Shown piece by piece: positions 22,522 through 33,075 of a stretch of DNA of 64,000 bases. The translations under genes and the position numbers were made by a program. The stretch is taken from assembly GCF_038502225.1 (NCBI RefSeq), contig NW_027195251.1:166501-230500 (forward strand). The letters are read 5' to 3'. This DNA is from Cherax quadricarinatus (lineage: Eukaryota > Arthropoda > Malacostraca > Decapoda > Parastacidae). The notes under the pieces were generated by a model that saw nothing but the letters and a program-made list of their open reading frames with translations, ran no database searches and was not told where the DNA came from. Every line of letters begins with the position of its first letter. Position 1 is the stretch's first letter.

Positions 22522-25500
22522 GTGAGTGTGATGCTGGTAGTGTGATGCTGGTAGTGTGATGCTGGTAGTGTGATGCTGGTAGTGTGATGCTGGTAGTGTG
22601 ATGCTGGTAGTGTGATGCTGGTAGTGTGATGCTGGTAGTGTGATGCTGGTAGAGTGCTGCTGGTAGTGTGATGCTGGTAGTGTGATGCTGGTAGTGTGAT
22701 GCTGGTAGTGTGATGCTGGTAGTGTGATGCTGGTAGAGTGATGCTGGTAGTGTGATGCTCGTAGTGTGATGCTGGTAGAGTGCTGCTGGTAGTGTGATGC
22801 TGGTAGTGTGATGCTGGTAGTGTGATGCTGGTAGTGTGATGCTGGTAGTGTGATGCTGGTAGTGTGATGCTGGTAGTGTGATGCTGGTAGTGTGCTGCTG
22901 GTAGTGTGATGCTGGTAGTGTGCTGCTGGTAGTGTGATGCTGGTAGTGTGATGCTGGTAGTGTGATGCTGGTAGAGTGATGCTGGTAGTGTGATGCTGGT
23001 GGTGTGATGCTGGTAGAGTGCTGCTGGTAGTGTGATGCTGGTAGTGTGATGCTGGTAGTGTGATGCTGGTAGTGTGCTGCTGGTAGAGTGCTGCTGGTAG
23101 TGTGATGCTGGTAGTGTGCTGCTGGTAGTGTGATGCTGGTAGAGTGCTGCTGGTAGTGTGATGCTAGTAGTGTGATGCTAGTAGTGTGATGCTGGTAGTG
23201 TGATGTTGGTAGCGTGCTGCTGGTAGTGTGATGCTGGTAGTGTGCTGCTGGTAGAGTGCTGCTGGTAGTGTGATGCTGGTAGAGTGCTGCTGGTAGTGTG
23301 ATGCTGGTAGTGTGCTGCTGGTAGTGTGATGCTGGTAGTGTGCTGCTGGAAGTGATGCTGGTAGAGTGCAGCTGGTAGTGTGATGCTGGTAGTGTGATGC
23401 TGGTAGTGTGATGCTGGTAGTGTGATGCTGGTAGTGTGATGCTGGTAGTGTGATGCTGGTAGTGTGATGCTGGTAGTGTGAAGCTGGTAGTGTGATGCTG
23501 GTAGTGTGATGCTGGTAGTGTGCTGCTGGTAGTGTGCTGCTGGTAGTGTGATGCTGGTAGTGTGCTGCTGGTAGTATGATGCTGGTAGTGTGATGCTGGT
23601 AGTGTGATGCTGGTAGTGTGATGCTGGTAGTGTGATGCTGGTAGTGTGATGCTGGTAGTGTGCTGCTGGTAGAGTGCTGCTGGTAGTGTGCTGCTGGTAG
23701 TGTGATGCTGGTAGTGTGCTGCTGGTAGTGTGCTGCTGGTAGTGTGCTGCTGGTAGTGTGATGCTGGTAGTGTGATGCTGGTAGTGTGCTGCTGGTAGTG
23801 GGATGCTGGTAGTGTGATGCTGGTAGTGTGATGCTGGTAGTGTGATGCTGGTAGTGTGATGCTGGTAGTGTGATGCTGGTAGTGTGCTGCTGCTAGTGTG
23901 ATGCTGGTAGTGTGATGCTGGTAGTGTGCTGCTGGTAGTGTGCTGCTGGTAGTGTGATGCTGGTAGTGTGATGCTGGTAGTGTGCTGCTGGTAGAGTGCT
24001 GCTGGTAGTGTGATGCTGGTAGTGTGATGCTGGTAGTGTGCTGCTGGTAGAGTGCTGCTGGTAGTGTGATGCTGGTAGTGTGCTGCTGGTAGTGTGATGC
24101 TGGTAGAGTGCTGCTGGTAGTGTGATGCTAGTAGTGTGCTGCTGGTAGTGTGATGCTGGTAGTGTGATGCTGGTAGTGTGATGCTGGTAGTGTGATGCTG
24201 GTAGTGTGATGCTGGTAGTGTGCTGCTGGTAGAGTGCTGCTGGTAGTGTGCTGCTGGTAGAGTGCTGCTGGTAGTGTGATGCTGGTAGAGTGCTGCTGGT
24301 AGTGTGATGCTGGTAGTGTGCTGCTGGTAGTGTGATGCTGGTAGTGTGCTGCTGGAAGTGATGCTGGTAGAGTGCTGCTGGTAGTGTGATGCTGGTAGTG
24401 TGATGCTGGTAGTGTGATGCTGGTTGTGTGATGCTGGTAGTGTGAAGCTGGTAGTGTGATGCTGGTAGTGTGATGCTGGTAGTGTGCTGCTGGTAGTGTG
24501 ATGCTGGTAGTGTGATGCTGTTAGTGTGTGCTGGTAGTGTGATGCTGGTAGTGTGCTGCTGGTAGTGTGCTGCTGGTAGTGTGATGCTGGTAGTGTGCTG
24601 CTGGTAGTGTGATGCTGGTAGTTTGATGCTGGTAGTGTGCTGCTGGTAGTGTGCTGCTGGTAGTGTGATGCTGGTAGTGTGAAGCTGGTAGTGTGATGCT
24701 GGTAGTGTGATGCTGGTAGTGTGCTGCAGGTAGTGTGATGCTGGTAGTGTGCTGCTGGTAGTGTGATGCTGGTAGTGTGATGCTGGTAGTGTGATGCTGG
24801 TAGTGTGATGCTGGTAGTGTGATGCTGGTAGTGTGATGCTGGTAGTGTGCTGCTGGTAGAGTGCTGCTGGTAGTGTGATGCTGGTAGTGTGCTGCTGGTA
24901 GTGTGATGCTTGTAGTGTGCTGCTGGTAGTGTGCTGCTGGTAGTGTGATGCTGGTAGTGTGCTGCTGGTAGTGTGATGCTGGTAGTGGAATGCTGGTAGT
25001 GTGATGCTGGTAGTGTGATGCTGGTAGTGTGATGCTGGTAGTGTGATGCTGGTAGTGTGCTGCTGCTAGTGTGATGCTGGTAGTGTGATGCTGGTAGTGT
25101 GCTGCTGGTAGTGTGCTGCTGGTAGTGTGATGCTGGTAGTGTGATGCTGGTAGTGTGCTGCTGGTAGTGTGCTGCTTGTAGTGTGCTGCTGGTAGTGTGA
25201 TGCTGGTAGTGTGCTGCTGGTAGTGTGATGCTGGTAGTGTGATGCTGGTAGTGTGCTGCTGGTAGTGTGCTGCTTGTAGTGTGATGCTGGTAGTGTGCTG
25301 CTGGTAGAGTGCTGCTGGTAGTGTGATGCTGGTAGTGTGATGCTGGTAGTGTGCTGCTGGTAGAGTGCTGCTGGTAGTGTGATGCTGGTAGTGTGCTGCT
25401 GGTAGTGTGATGCTGGTAGAGTGCTGCTGGTAGTGTGATGCTAGTAGTGTGATGCTGGTAGTGTGATGCTGGTAGTATGATGCTGGTAGTGTGATGCTGG

Positions 25501-26469
25501 TAGTGTGATGCTGGTAGTGTGCTGCTGGTAGTGTGATGCTGGTAGTGTGATGCTGGTAGAGTGCTGCTGGTAGTGTGATGCTGGTAGTGTGCTGCTGGTA
25601 GTGTGATGCTGGTAGTGTGCTGCTGGTAGTGTGCTGCTGGTAGTGTGATGCTGGTAGTGTGCTGCTGGTAGTGTGATGCTGGTAGTGTGATGCTGGTAGT
25701 GTGATGCTGGTAGTGTGATGCTGGTAGTGTGATGCTGGTAGTGTGATGCTGGTAGTGTGATGCTGGTAGTGTGATGCTGGTAGTGTGCTGCTGCTAGTGT
25801 GCTGCTGGTAGTGTGCTGCTGGTAGTGTGCTGCTGGTAGTGTCCTGCTGGTAGTGTGATGCTGGTAGTGTGCTGCTGGTAGAGTGCTGCTGGTAGTGTGA
25901 TGCTGGTAGTGTGATGCTGGTAGTGTGCTGCTGGTAGTGTGATGCTGGTAGTGTGATGCTGGTAGTGTGTTGCTGGTAGAGTGCTGCTGGTAGTGTGCTG
26001 CTGGTAGTGTGATGCTGGTAGTGTGATGCTGGTAGTGTGCTGCTGGTAGAGTGCTGCTGGTAGTGTGATGCTGGTAGTGTGATGCTGGTAGTGTGATGCT
26101 GGTAGTGTGATGCTGGTAGAGTGCTGCTGGTAGTGTGATGCTGGTAGTGTGCTGCTGGTAGTGTGATGCTGGTAGTGTGATGCTGGTAGTGTGATGCTGG
26201 TAGTGTGATGCTGGTAGTGTGCTGCTGGTAGTGTGATGGTAGTGTGATGCTTGTAGTGTGCTGCTGGCAGTGTGCTGCTGGTAGTATGATGCTGGTAGTG
26301 TGATGCTGGTAGTGTGATGCTGGTAGTGTGATGCTGGTAGTGTGCTGCTGGTAGTGTGCTGCTGGTAGTGTGATGCTGTTAGTGTGCTGCTGGTAGCGTG
26401 ATGCTGGTAGTGTGATGCTGGTAGTGTGCTGCTGGTAGTGTAATGCTGGTAGTGTGATGCTGGTAGTGT
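22522..26469 (+). repeat. 14-bp satellite, block 1 (about 280 copies)
   Basis: The unit is GTAGTGTGATGCTG, with common variants GTAGTGTGCTGCTG and GTAGAGTGCTGCTG. Variant patterns recur over longer blocks, suggesting higher-order duplication. Because 14 is not a multiple of 3, the minus strand cycles through all frames every 42 bp without a stop. This produces a spurious 665-codon frame of SHYQHHTTSITLPA repeats. Confidence 0.98.
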
Positions 26470-26507
26470 GAAGACCTGTTTGCGTGCTCTCTACGAATTG
26501 AAGCAAG

Positions 26508-27344
26508 ATGCCCTCCATCGAGCAACTTTACCAACAGCTTAAGGAAGAATTGAGGTTGGCGAATATGGAAATTTGGCGACTGACCGAGGAAAACAAAAAG
26601 ATTCGTAGTAGTCCTCCTGTTTTGAGTCCTCAGGTAAAGAAGGGAAAGTGGTCAGTGGCTGGACAGCAGGGAAAGAAGTTGACGATCAAGAAGACGAATG
26701 GAAAGGTAGAAACGATGAAGGAGAAAGAGACTGCCGTGGAAACTGTTGTGGAAACATCTAATACATTCTCAGTGCTACCCGACGAATGTGAGTCGACTAC
26801 TGGGAACGTCACGACGAACGACACCAAGGAAGCTACGAATATTGTTGTTGTTGGGGATAGCCAAGTAAGGTATATGGATAGGGCGTTCTGCTTGAAGGAA
26901 AGGAGTAGGAGACAGAGAGTTTGCTTTCCTGGGGCTGGGATGGAGGATATTGTTAGCCGTCTGGATGACATCATGAGAGGTAATGGGAGTAATCCTATTA
27001 TCTGTCTCTGTGCTGGAGGCAACGATGTTGGCAGACGTAGGAGTGAAGACCTGATTAGCAGGTATAGGTCAGCAATAGAAATAATTAGGAGTAAGGGTGG
27101 GAACCCTCTCTTATGTGGTATTTTGCCAAGGAGGGGAGTTGGAAATGAATGGTTGTCCAGGGCAATTGGTGTCAATTGCTGGCTGGACAAATACTGTAAG
27201 GAAAATGCGGTAACATTCATTGACAACTGGGACCTCTTCTATGGCAGAAATGACATGTATGCCAGGGATGGGGTTCACTTATCTAGGTGTGGGGAGGGAG
27301 CACTGGCAACTGCATTGGAGGGAGCAGTTAGGACTTTAAACTAG
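26508..27344 (+). CDS. CR1 copy F ORF1, SGNH/esterase-like protein
   Basis: A 278-codon intact frame. Residues 1-35 (IEQLYQQLKEELRLANMEI) have coiled-coil spacing, residues 36-110 are a charged, Thr/Val-rich linker, and residues 115-278 form an SGNH hydrolase fold. Block I is VVGDSQVRYMD with the nucleophile Ser, block III is CAGGNDVG, and block V is DGVHLS with the Asp-x2-His pair. Esterase-type ORF1 proteins are known in CR1/L2 LINEs, where they assemble with the element RNA. The ATG at 26508 follows a 38-bp leader and aligns with the starts in copies B and G. ORF2 follows 14 bp after the stop. Confidence 0.9.
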   Translation: MPSIEQLYQQLKEELRLANMEIWRLTEENKKIRSSPPVLSPQVKKGKWSVAGQQGKKLTIKKTNGKVETMKEKETAVETVVETSNTFSVLPDECESTTGNVTTNDTKEATNIVVVGDSQVRYMDRAFCLKERSRRQRVCFPGAGMEDIVSRLDDIMRGNGSNPIICLCAGGNDVGRRRSEDLISRYRSAIEIIRSKGGNPLLCGILPRRGVGNEWLSRAIGVNCWLDKYCKENAVTFIDNWDLFYGRNDMYARDGVHLSRCGEGALATALEGAVRTLN

Positions 27345-27358
27345 GAGTAGTTAGTGGT

Positions 27359-30306
27359 ATGGGTTTTGGCAGGAAAACAGTGGAGTCCCAGTGTAGTAAT
27401 ATTACGAGTTCTAGGGGAACTAGTAATAATAAGAACGAGGTAGATATTGAAAAGCCAGGGACCTTGGGTGATAAGGACAGTAATAGGTTTAGTAGAAAAA
27501 AAGAAATGAGCAGGAAGGGTAAAGAGAAAGGAGAGTCTTTCAATGTTTATTATGCTATTTGCCGTAGTGCTAGGAATAAGATGGATGAGTTGAGATTAGT
27601 TGCTAGTGCAGGTAACATTGATGTATTTGCCTTAACTGAGACGTGGTTTAATTCAAAAAGTCGGGACATGCCTGCGGAATGTCATATTCAGGGTTTTAAA
27701 TTGTTCCAAGAAGATAGTATTGGGAAGGGGGGTGGGGTGGCATTGTATGTCCGAGATCGCTTGAACTGTTACATAAAAACGGGTATTAAGTCTGAAGTAA
27801 CACATACAGAGTCTGTTTGGATAGAATTTTCAGAGGGGCATGAAAAACTGATTTTAGGAGTGATATACCGTCCCCCAAACTTAGATAGGGACCAAGGGAA
27901 ACTACTGTGGGAGGAAATTGTTAAGGCCACAAGGCACGATAATGTAGTAATTCTAGGAGACTTTGACTTTAGTCATGTTGATTGGAATTTCTTGACTGGG
28001 AATTTAGAATCATACGACTTCTTAGAAGTATTTCAGGATTGTTTTTTGAAGCAGTTTGTGACAGAACCTACAAGGGGAAATAACCTGCTTGACTTAGTTA
28101 TGGCAAACAATGAATCCCTTGTTAATTATTTAGAAATTTCAGAGGAACTGGGTGCTAGCGACCACAAATCAATTACATTTAGCATTGAATGGAAGTACGA
28201 TAGCAGCGATAACTCAGTAACCGTCCCAGATTTTCGCTTAGCAGATTACGATGGGCTTAGAGAACACTTATCATCTGTTGACTGGGGTAACGAAGAGAGC
28301 TATCAATATGACAGTTTTCTGAACACTATACATGCTGCTCAAAGAGCGTTTATCCCATATAAAGAAATTAGATCAAATAGAAATGACCCAAAATGGATGA
28401 ATAATAGGCTCAAATATCTACTAGAGCATAAGAAAGGAATTTATAGGCGTATCAAAAGAGGTGAGGGTCATCTTATGAATCAGTATATTGACATTAAGAG
28501 GGACATTAAAAAGGGGATAAGAAAAGCTAAAAGGGACTATGAAATTAAAGTTGCTAGGGATTCTAAAACTAACCCAAAAAGTTTTTTCCAGGTCTATAGA
28601 ACAAAAGTTAGAGATAAGATAGGTCCCCTTAAACTATTGGCACCTTAAACTATTGGCACCTTACTGACAAAGAGAATGAAATGTGCTTGATTTTAAATAA
28701 TTATTTTCTCTCGGTTTTTACACAGGAAGACACTAACAATATTCCAGTAATTAATTTTTACAGTGGGCTAGAAGAAGATAAATTATGTAACATCACAGTC
28801 ACTAGTGAGATGCTTGTGAAGCAGATAGACAGACTGAAGCAAAATAAGTCGCCGGGCCATGATGAGGTTTTTTCAAGGGTTCTTAAGGAATGCAAAATGG
28901 AACTCTGTGAACCATTAACTAATATTTTTAATTTATCTCTTCAAACAGGTGTAGTGTCTGATATGTGGAAGATGGCTAATGTAATTCCTATTTTTAAAAC
29001 AGGGGATAAGTCGTTACCGTCAAATTACCGCCCAATAAGCCTGACCTCAATTGTAGTCAAATTACTAGAGTCAATTATAGCTGAGATTATAAGAAGCCAT
29101 CTCGATAAGCATAGCTTGATTAATGATACTCAGCATGGATTCACAAGAGGCCGGTCTTGTCTAACTAATTTATTAACTTTCTTCAGTAAAGCTTTTGAGG
29201 CTGTTGACCACAATAAAGAATTTGATATTATTTACTTAGATTTTAGTAAGGCATTTGATAGAGTTCCGCACCAAAGACTGTTGAAGAAAGTAGCAGCTCA
29301 TGGCATTGGGGGAAAAGTGCTCTCGTGGATCGAGTCATGGCTCACTGACAGGAAGCAGAGAGTGTCCATAAATAGGGTTAAGTCCGAGTGGGGATCTGTA
29401 ACAAGTGGCGTTCCACAGGGATCAGTCTTGGGCCCGTTGTTGTTTATAATATATATCAATGATCTTGATGAGGGAATTACTAGTGATATGAGCAAATTCG
29501 CCGATGACACAAAGATAGGTAGGATAATTGATTCAAACGTAGATGTTATGGAACTTCAGGAGGATTTAAACAAACTCTATTCTTGGTGAGAAAAGTGGCA
29601 GATGCAGTTCAATGCAGATAAATGCAAGGTTCTGAAGCTTGGGAGTGCCCATAACCCTAGTACTTATAAGATAAATGATGTAGAACTTAGCCATACAGAT
29701 TGCGAAAAGGACTTGGGGGTTATGGTGAGCAGCAACCTTAAACCAAGACAGCAATGCCTAAGCGTACGTAATAAGGCAAATAGATTACTGGGATTTATGT
29801 CAAGAAGTGTAAGCAACAGAAGTCCAGAGGTCATACTGCAGCTTTATACATCATTAGTAAGGCCTCACCTAGATTATGCAGCTCAGTTCTGGTCTCCGTA
29901 TTACAAAATGGACATAAATTCGTTAGAAAACATTCAGCGTAGGATGACTAAATTAATACATAGCATTAGAAATCTTCCTTATGAAGAAAGATTGAAGACT
30001 CTTAAGTTACATTCACTTGTTAGACGAAGAATGAGGGGAGACCTGATCGAAGTGTATAAGTGGAACATAGGTATTAATAAAGGGGATATTAATAAGGTCT
30101 TGAGGATGTCTCTCCAAGAGAGAACCCGCAGTAATGGATTTAAATTAGATAACTTTAGATTTAGAAAGGACATAGGAAAGTATTGGTTTGGAAATAGGGT
30201 AGTTGATGAGTGGAACAGTCTACCTAGTTGGGTTATTGAGGCTGGGACTTTGGGTAGTTTCAAATCTAGGTTGGATAAGTACATGAGTGGGAGGGGTTGG
30301 ATTTGA
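27359..30306 (+). pseudogene. CR1 copy F ORF2 (endonuclease-RT), two breaks
   Basis: The endonuclease (27560-28180) has TETWF, VIYRPPNLDRDQG and SDHKSITF, but GDFN reads GDFD (Asn to Asp at about 27959-27970). This likely disables the nuclease. The RT (28840-29600) has [54 protein letters not shown] and the catalytic FADDTKIG. The C-terminal region runs to the stop at 30306. Break 1 is a tandem duplication of AAACTATTGGCACCTT at about 28631-28662, which shifts the frame. Break 2 is a Ser codon changed to TGA at 29587-29589, in frame. Otherwise it is open for about 980 codons. Confidence 0.92.
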
Positions 30307-30458
30307 GTGGGACTTTCACATCAGAGCTTATTTCTTGGGTGGCATTGAAAATTGGGTTGGGCAAATGTTTTATTAGTGGGATGAATTGTAAAGGACCTGC
30401 CTAGTATGAGCCAGCAGGCCTCCAGCAGCGTTCCTCCTTTCTTATGTTCTTATGTTCT
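30307..30458 (+). other. CR1 copy F 3' UTR and octamer tail
   Basis: About 150 bp, ending GCAGGCCTCCAGCAGCG, a pyrimidine-rich block, then CTTATGTTCTTATGTTCT. The same 3' end occurs alone at about 33424-33523. It is the likely recognition end for reverse transcription, by analogy with CR1. Confidence 0.75.
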
Positions 30459-30460
30459 CA

Positions 30461-31228
30461 TGATGCTGGTAGTGTGATGCTGGTAGTGTGATGCTGGTAG
30501 TGTGATGCTGGTAGTGTGATGCTGGTAGTGTGCTGCTGGTAGTGTGCTGCTGGTAGTTTGCTGTTGGTAGTGTGATGCTGGTAGTGTGAATCTGGTAGTG
30601 TGATGCTGGTAGTGTGATGCTGGTATTGTGATGCTGGTAGTGTGATGCTGGTAGTGTGCTGCTGGTAGTGTGCTGCTGGTAGTGTGCTGCTGGTAGTGTG
30701 ATGCTGGTAGTGTGATGCTGGTAGTGTGATGCTGGTAGTGTGATGCTGGTAAAGTGCTGCTGCTTGTGTGATGCTGGTAGTGTGATGCTGGTAGTGTGAT
30801 GCTGGTAGTGTGCTGCTGGTAGTGTGCTGCTGGTAGTTTGCTGTTGGTAGTGTGATGCTGGTAGTGTGAATCTGGTAGTGTGATGCTGGTAGTGTGATGC
30901 TGGTATTGTGATGCTGGTAGTGTGATGCTGGTAGTGTGCTGCTGGTAGTGTGCTGCTGGTAGTGTGATGCTGGTAGTGTGATGCTGGTAGTGTGATGCTG
31001 GTAGTGTGATGCTGGTAAAGTGCTGCTGCTTGTGTGATGCTGGTATTGTGATGCTGGTAGTGTGATGCTGGTAGTGTGCTGCTGGTAGTGTGCTGCTGGT
31101 AGTGTGCTGCTGGTAGTGTGCTGCTGGTAGTGTGATGCTGGTAGTGTGATGCTGGTAGTATGATGCTGGTAGTGTGATGCTGGTAGTGTGATGCTGGTAG
31201 TGTGATGCTGGTAGTGTGATGCTGGTAG
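30461..31228 (+). repeat. 14-bp satellite, block 2
   Basis: A continuation of block 1 beyond the CR1 insertion, about 55 copies. A roughly 300-bp segment with shared oddities (TTTGCTGTTGG, GAATCTGG, AAAGTGCTGCTGCTTG) occurs twice, near 30550-30770 and 30835-31030, showing duplication of a larger block. Confidence 0.97.
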
Positions 31229-32207
31229 TCAATGTTGCATCAGTGTGCTGCCGGTACTCAGTGTTGCGTCAGTGTGCTGTCGGTACTCAATGTTGCGTCA
31301 GTGTGCTGCTGGTACTCAGTGTTGCGTCAGTGTTCTGCCGGTACTCAGTACTGCGTCAGTGTGTTGCCGGTACTCAGTGTTGTGTCAGTGTGCTGCCGGT
31401 ACTCAATGTTGCGTCAGTGTGCTGACGGTACTCAATGTTGCATCAGTGTGCCGCTGGTACTCAGTGTTGCATCAGTGTGCTACCGGTACTCAATGTTGCG
31501 TCAGTGTGCTGACGGTACTCAATGTTGCGTCAGTGTGCTGACGGTACTAAATGTTGCATCAGTGTGCCGCTGGTACTCAGTGTTGCATCAGTGTGCTACC
31601 GGTACTCAATGTTGCGTCAGTGTGCTGACGGTACTCAATGTTGCGTCAGTGTGCTGACGGTACTCAGTGTTGCATCAGTGTGCTGCCGGTACTCAATGTT
31701 GCGTCAGTGTGCTGACGGTACTCAATGTTGCGTCAGTGTGCTGCCGGTACTCAATGTTGCGTCAGTGTGCTGACGGTACTCAGTGTTGCATCAGTGTGCT
31801 GCCGGTACTCAATGTTGCGTCAGTGTGCTGACGGTACTCAATGTTGCATCAGTGTGCCGCTGGTACTCAGTGTTGCATCAGTGTGCTACCGGTACTCAAT
31901 GTTGCGTCAGTGTGCTGACGGTACTCAATGTTGCGTCAGTGTGCTGCCGGTACTCAATGTTGCGTCAGTGTGCTGCCGGTACTCAATGTTGCGTCAGTGT
32001 GCTGACGGTACTCAATGTTGCGTCAGTGTGCTGACGGTACTCAGTGTTGCATCAGTGTGCTGCCGGTACTCAATGTTGCGTCAGTGTGCTGACGGTACTC
32101 AATGTTGCGTCAGTGTGCTGACGGTACTCAATGTTGCGTCAGTGTGCTGCCGGTACTCAATGTTGCATCAGTGTGCTGCCGGTACTCAATGTTGCATCAG
32201 TGTGCTG
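31229..32207 (+). repeat. 29-bp satellite array
   Basis: About 34 copies of a 29-bp unit containing GCGTCAGTGTGCTGACGG and TACTCAATGTT. The unit splits into two halves of 14 and 15 bp, each resembling the neighbouring 14-bp unit, and the arrays abut without a gap. Plus-strand frames of up to 163 codons here are artefacts of an 87-bp period. Confidence 0.96.
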
Positions 32208-32631
32208 AATTTCTAACCATTTCTTGAGAGCTGTTTGATCCCTACGGGTCGAAACCCGTAAGGGTCGTTTATATTTTTGCCACTTTAATGGTCGTGTCAT
32301 CAACGTCCTTAGCATGTTGATGAGAAGGCAGTTTAATTATACCTATAAAAAATTGCATGCAAGAGATTCACCGTTATTTAAGCACATATAATATGGGTAA
32401 GGTGTAACTAAGACAATTTTTACTCAACAAATTCAGTTACACCTCTGAGGCAGGTGGGACTTAACGTCACAATAGGTCACTGAACTGTGACTCCTCAGAT
32501 GCCCCGACTCCTCAACCACACTCACACCAATAACCAATAACTCTGGTAAAATTGAATTAATGACTCTATGAAATGTCTGTGACTTCATTGAGCACGTGGT
32601 AGTATCTGTTACACTTGATATTAACCTTTGC
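32208..32631. other. Spacer with two small inverted repeats
   Basis: No gene recognised. A hairpin CCCTACGGGT-CGAA-ACCCGTAAGGG lies at about 32241-32267. A second inverted repeat (GGTGTAACT with AGTTACACC) lies at about 32400-32443. Confidence 0.5.
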
Positions 32632-32930
32632 TCACCAGTGTGACAGTGACAGGTGTGACCTCTGCTCACCGGTGTGACAGTGGCAGGTGTGACCTCTGCT
32701 TACCAGTGTGACAGTTGCACGTGTGACCTCTGCTCACCAGTGTGAGAGTGGCAGGTGTGACCTCCGCTCACCGGTGTGGCAGTGACATGTGTGACATCTG
32801 CTCACCAGTGTGACAGTGACCTTTGTGACCTCTGCTTACCAGTGTGACAGTGACAGGTGTGACCTCTGCTCACTAGTGTGACAGTGACAGGTGTGACCTC
32901 TGCTCACTAGTGTGACAGTGGTGAGCAGAG
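32632..32930 (+). repeat. 34-bp minisatellite, about 8-9 copies
   Basis: Units contain CAGTGTGACAGTGACAGG and TGTGACCTCTGCTCAC with scattered substitutions. There is no coding signal. Confidence 0.9.
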
Positions 32931-33075
32931 ATCTTCAGTGTTAGTGTAGCTTCAGTGCACTTAGAGTGTAAATTATGTTAGGCAGGTTGGGTAGTACTTC
33001 GATCGTGGCCGTCATGGGTAGGACAAGTATCCAATTGTTTATTGGCTTGTAAAGCGCTGAGGGAATCTGAAGTGA
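32931..33075. other. Short spacer before LINE J
   Basis: About 145 bp. It may contain the extreme 3' end of LINE J (minus strand), but I cannot fix its border. Confidence 0.35.

Larger units (their letters stand above)
26470..30458 (+). mobile_element. CR1 LINE copy F, full length, nearly intact
   Basis: About 3.99 kb from leader AAGACCTGTTTGCGTGC through ORF1 and ORF2 to a 3' end of two TTATGTTC octamers, the short tandem 3' tail expected of CR1. The 14-bp satellite flanks it on both sides, so it inserted into that array. No clear target duplication is visible beyond a possible TGA, which the repetitive target makes hard to score. It is the best-preserved LINE in the window. Confidence 0.92.

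Noticed and set aside
24521..26518. 665-codon minus-strand ORF rich in His, Thr, Ser and Gln
   Set aside because: It is the 14-bp satellite read through a 42-bp cycle. Any frame without a stop in one cycle stays open. There is no start context and no non-repeat domain.
31230..32216. Cys-rich plus-strand ORFs in the 29-bp array
   Set aside because: An 87-bp cycle without stops, with multiple overlapping frames equally open. This is not a Cys-rich peptide gene.
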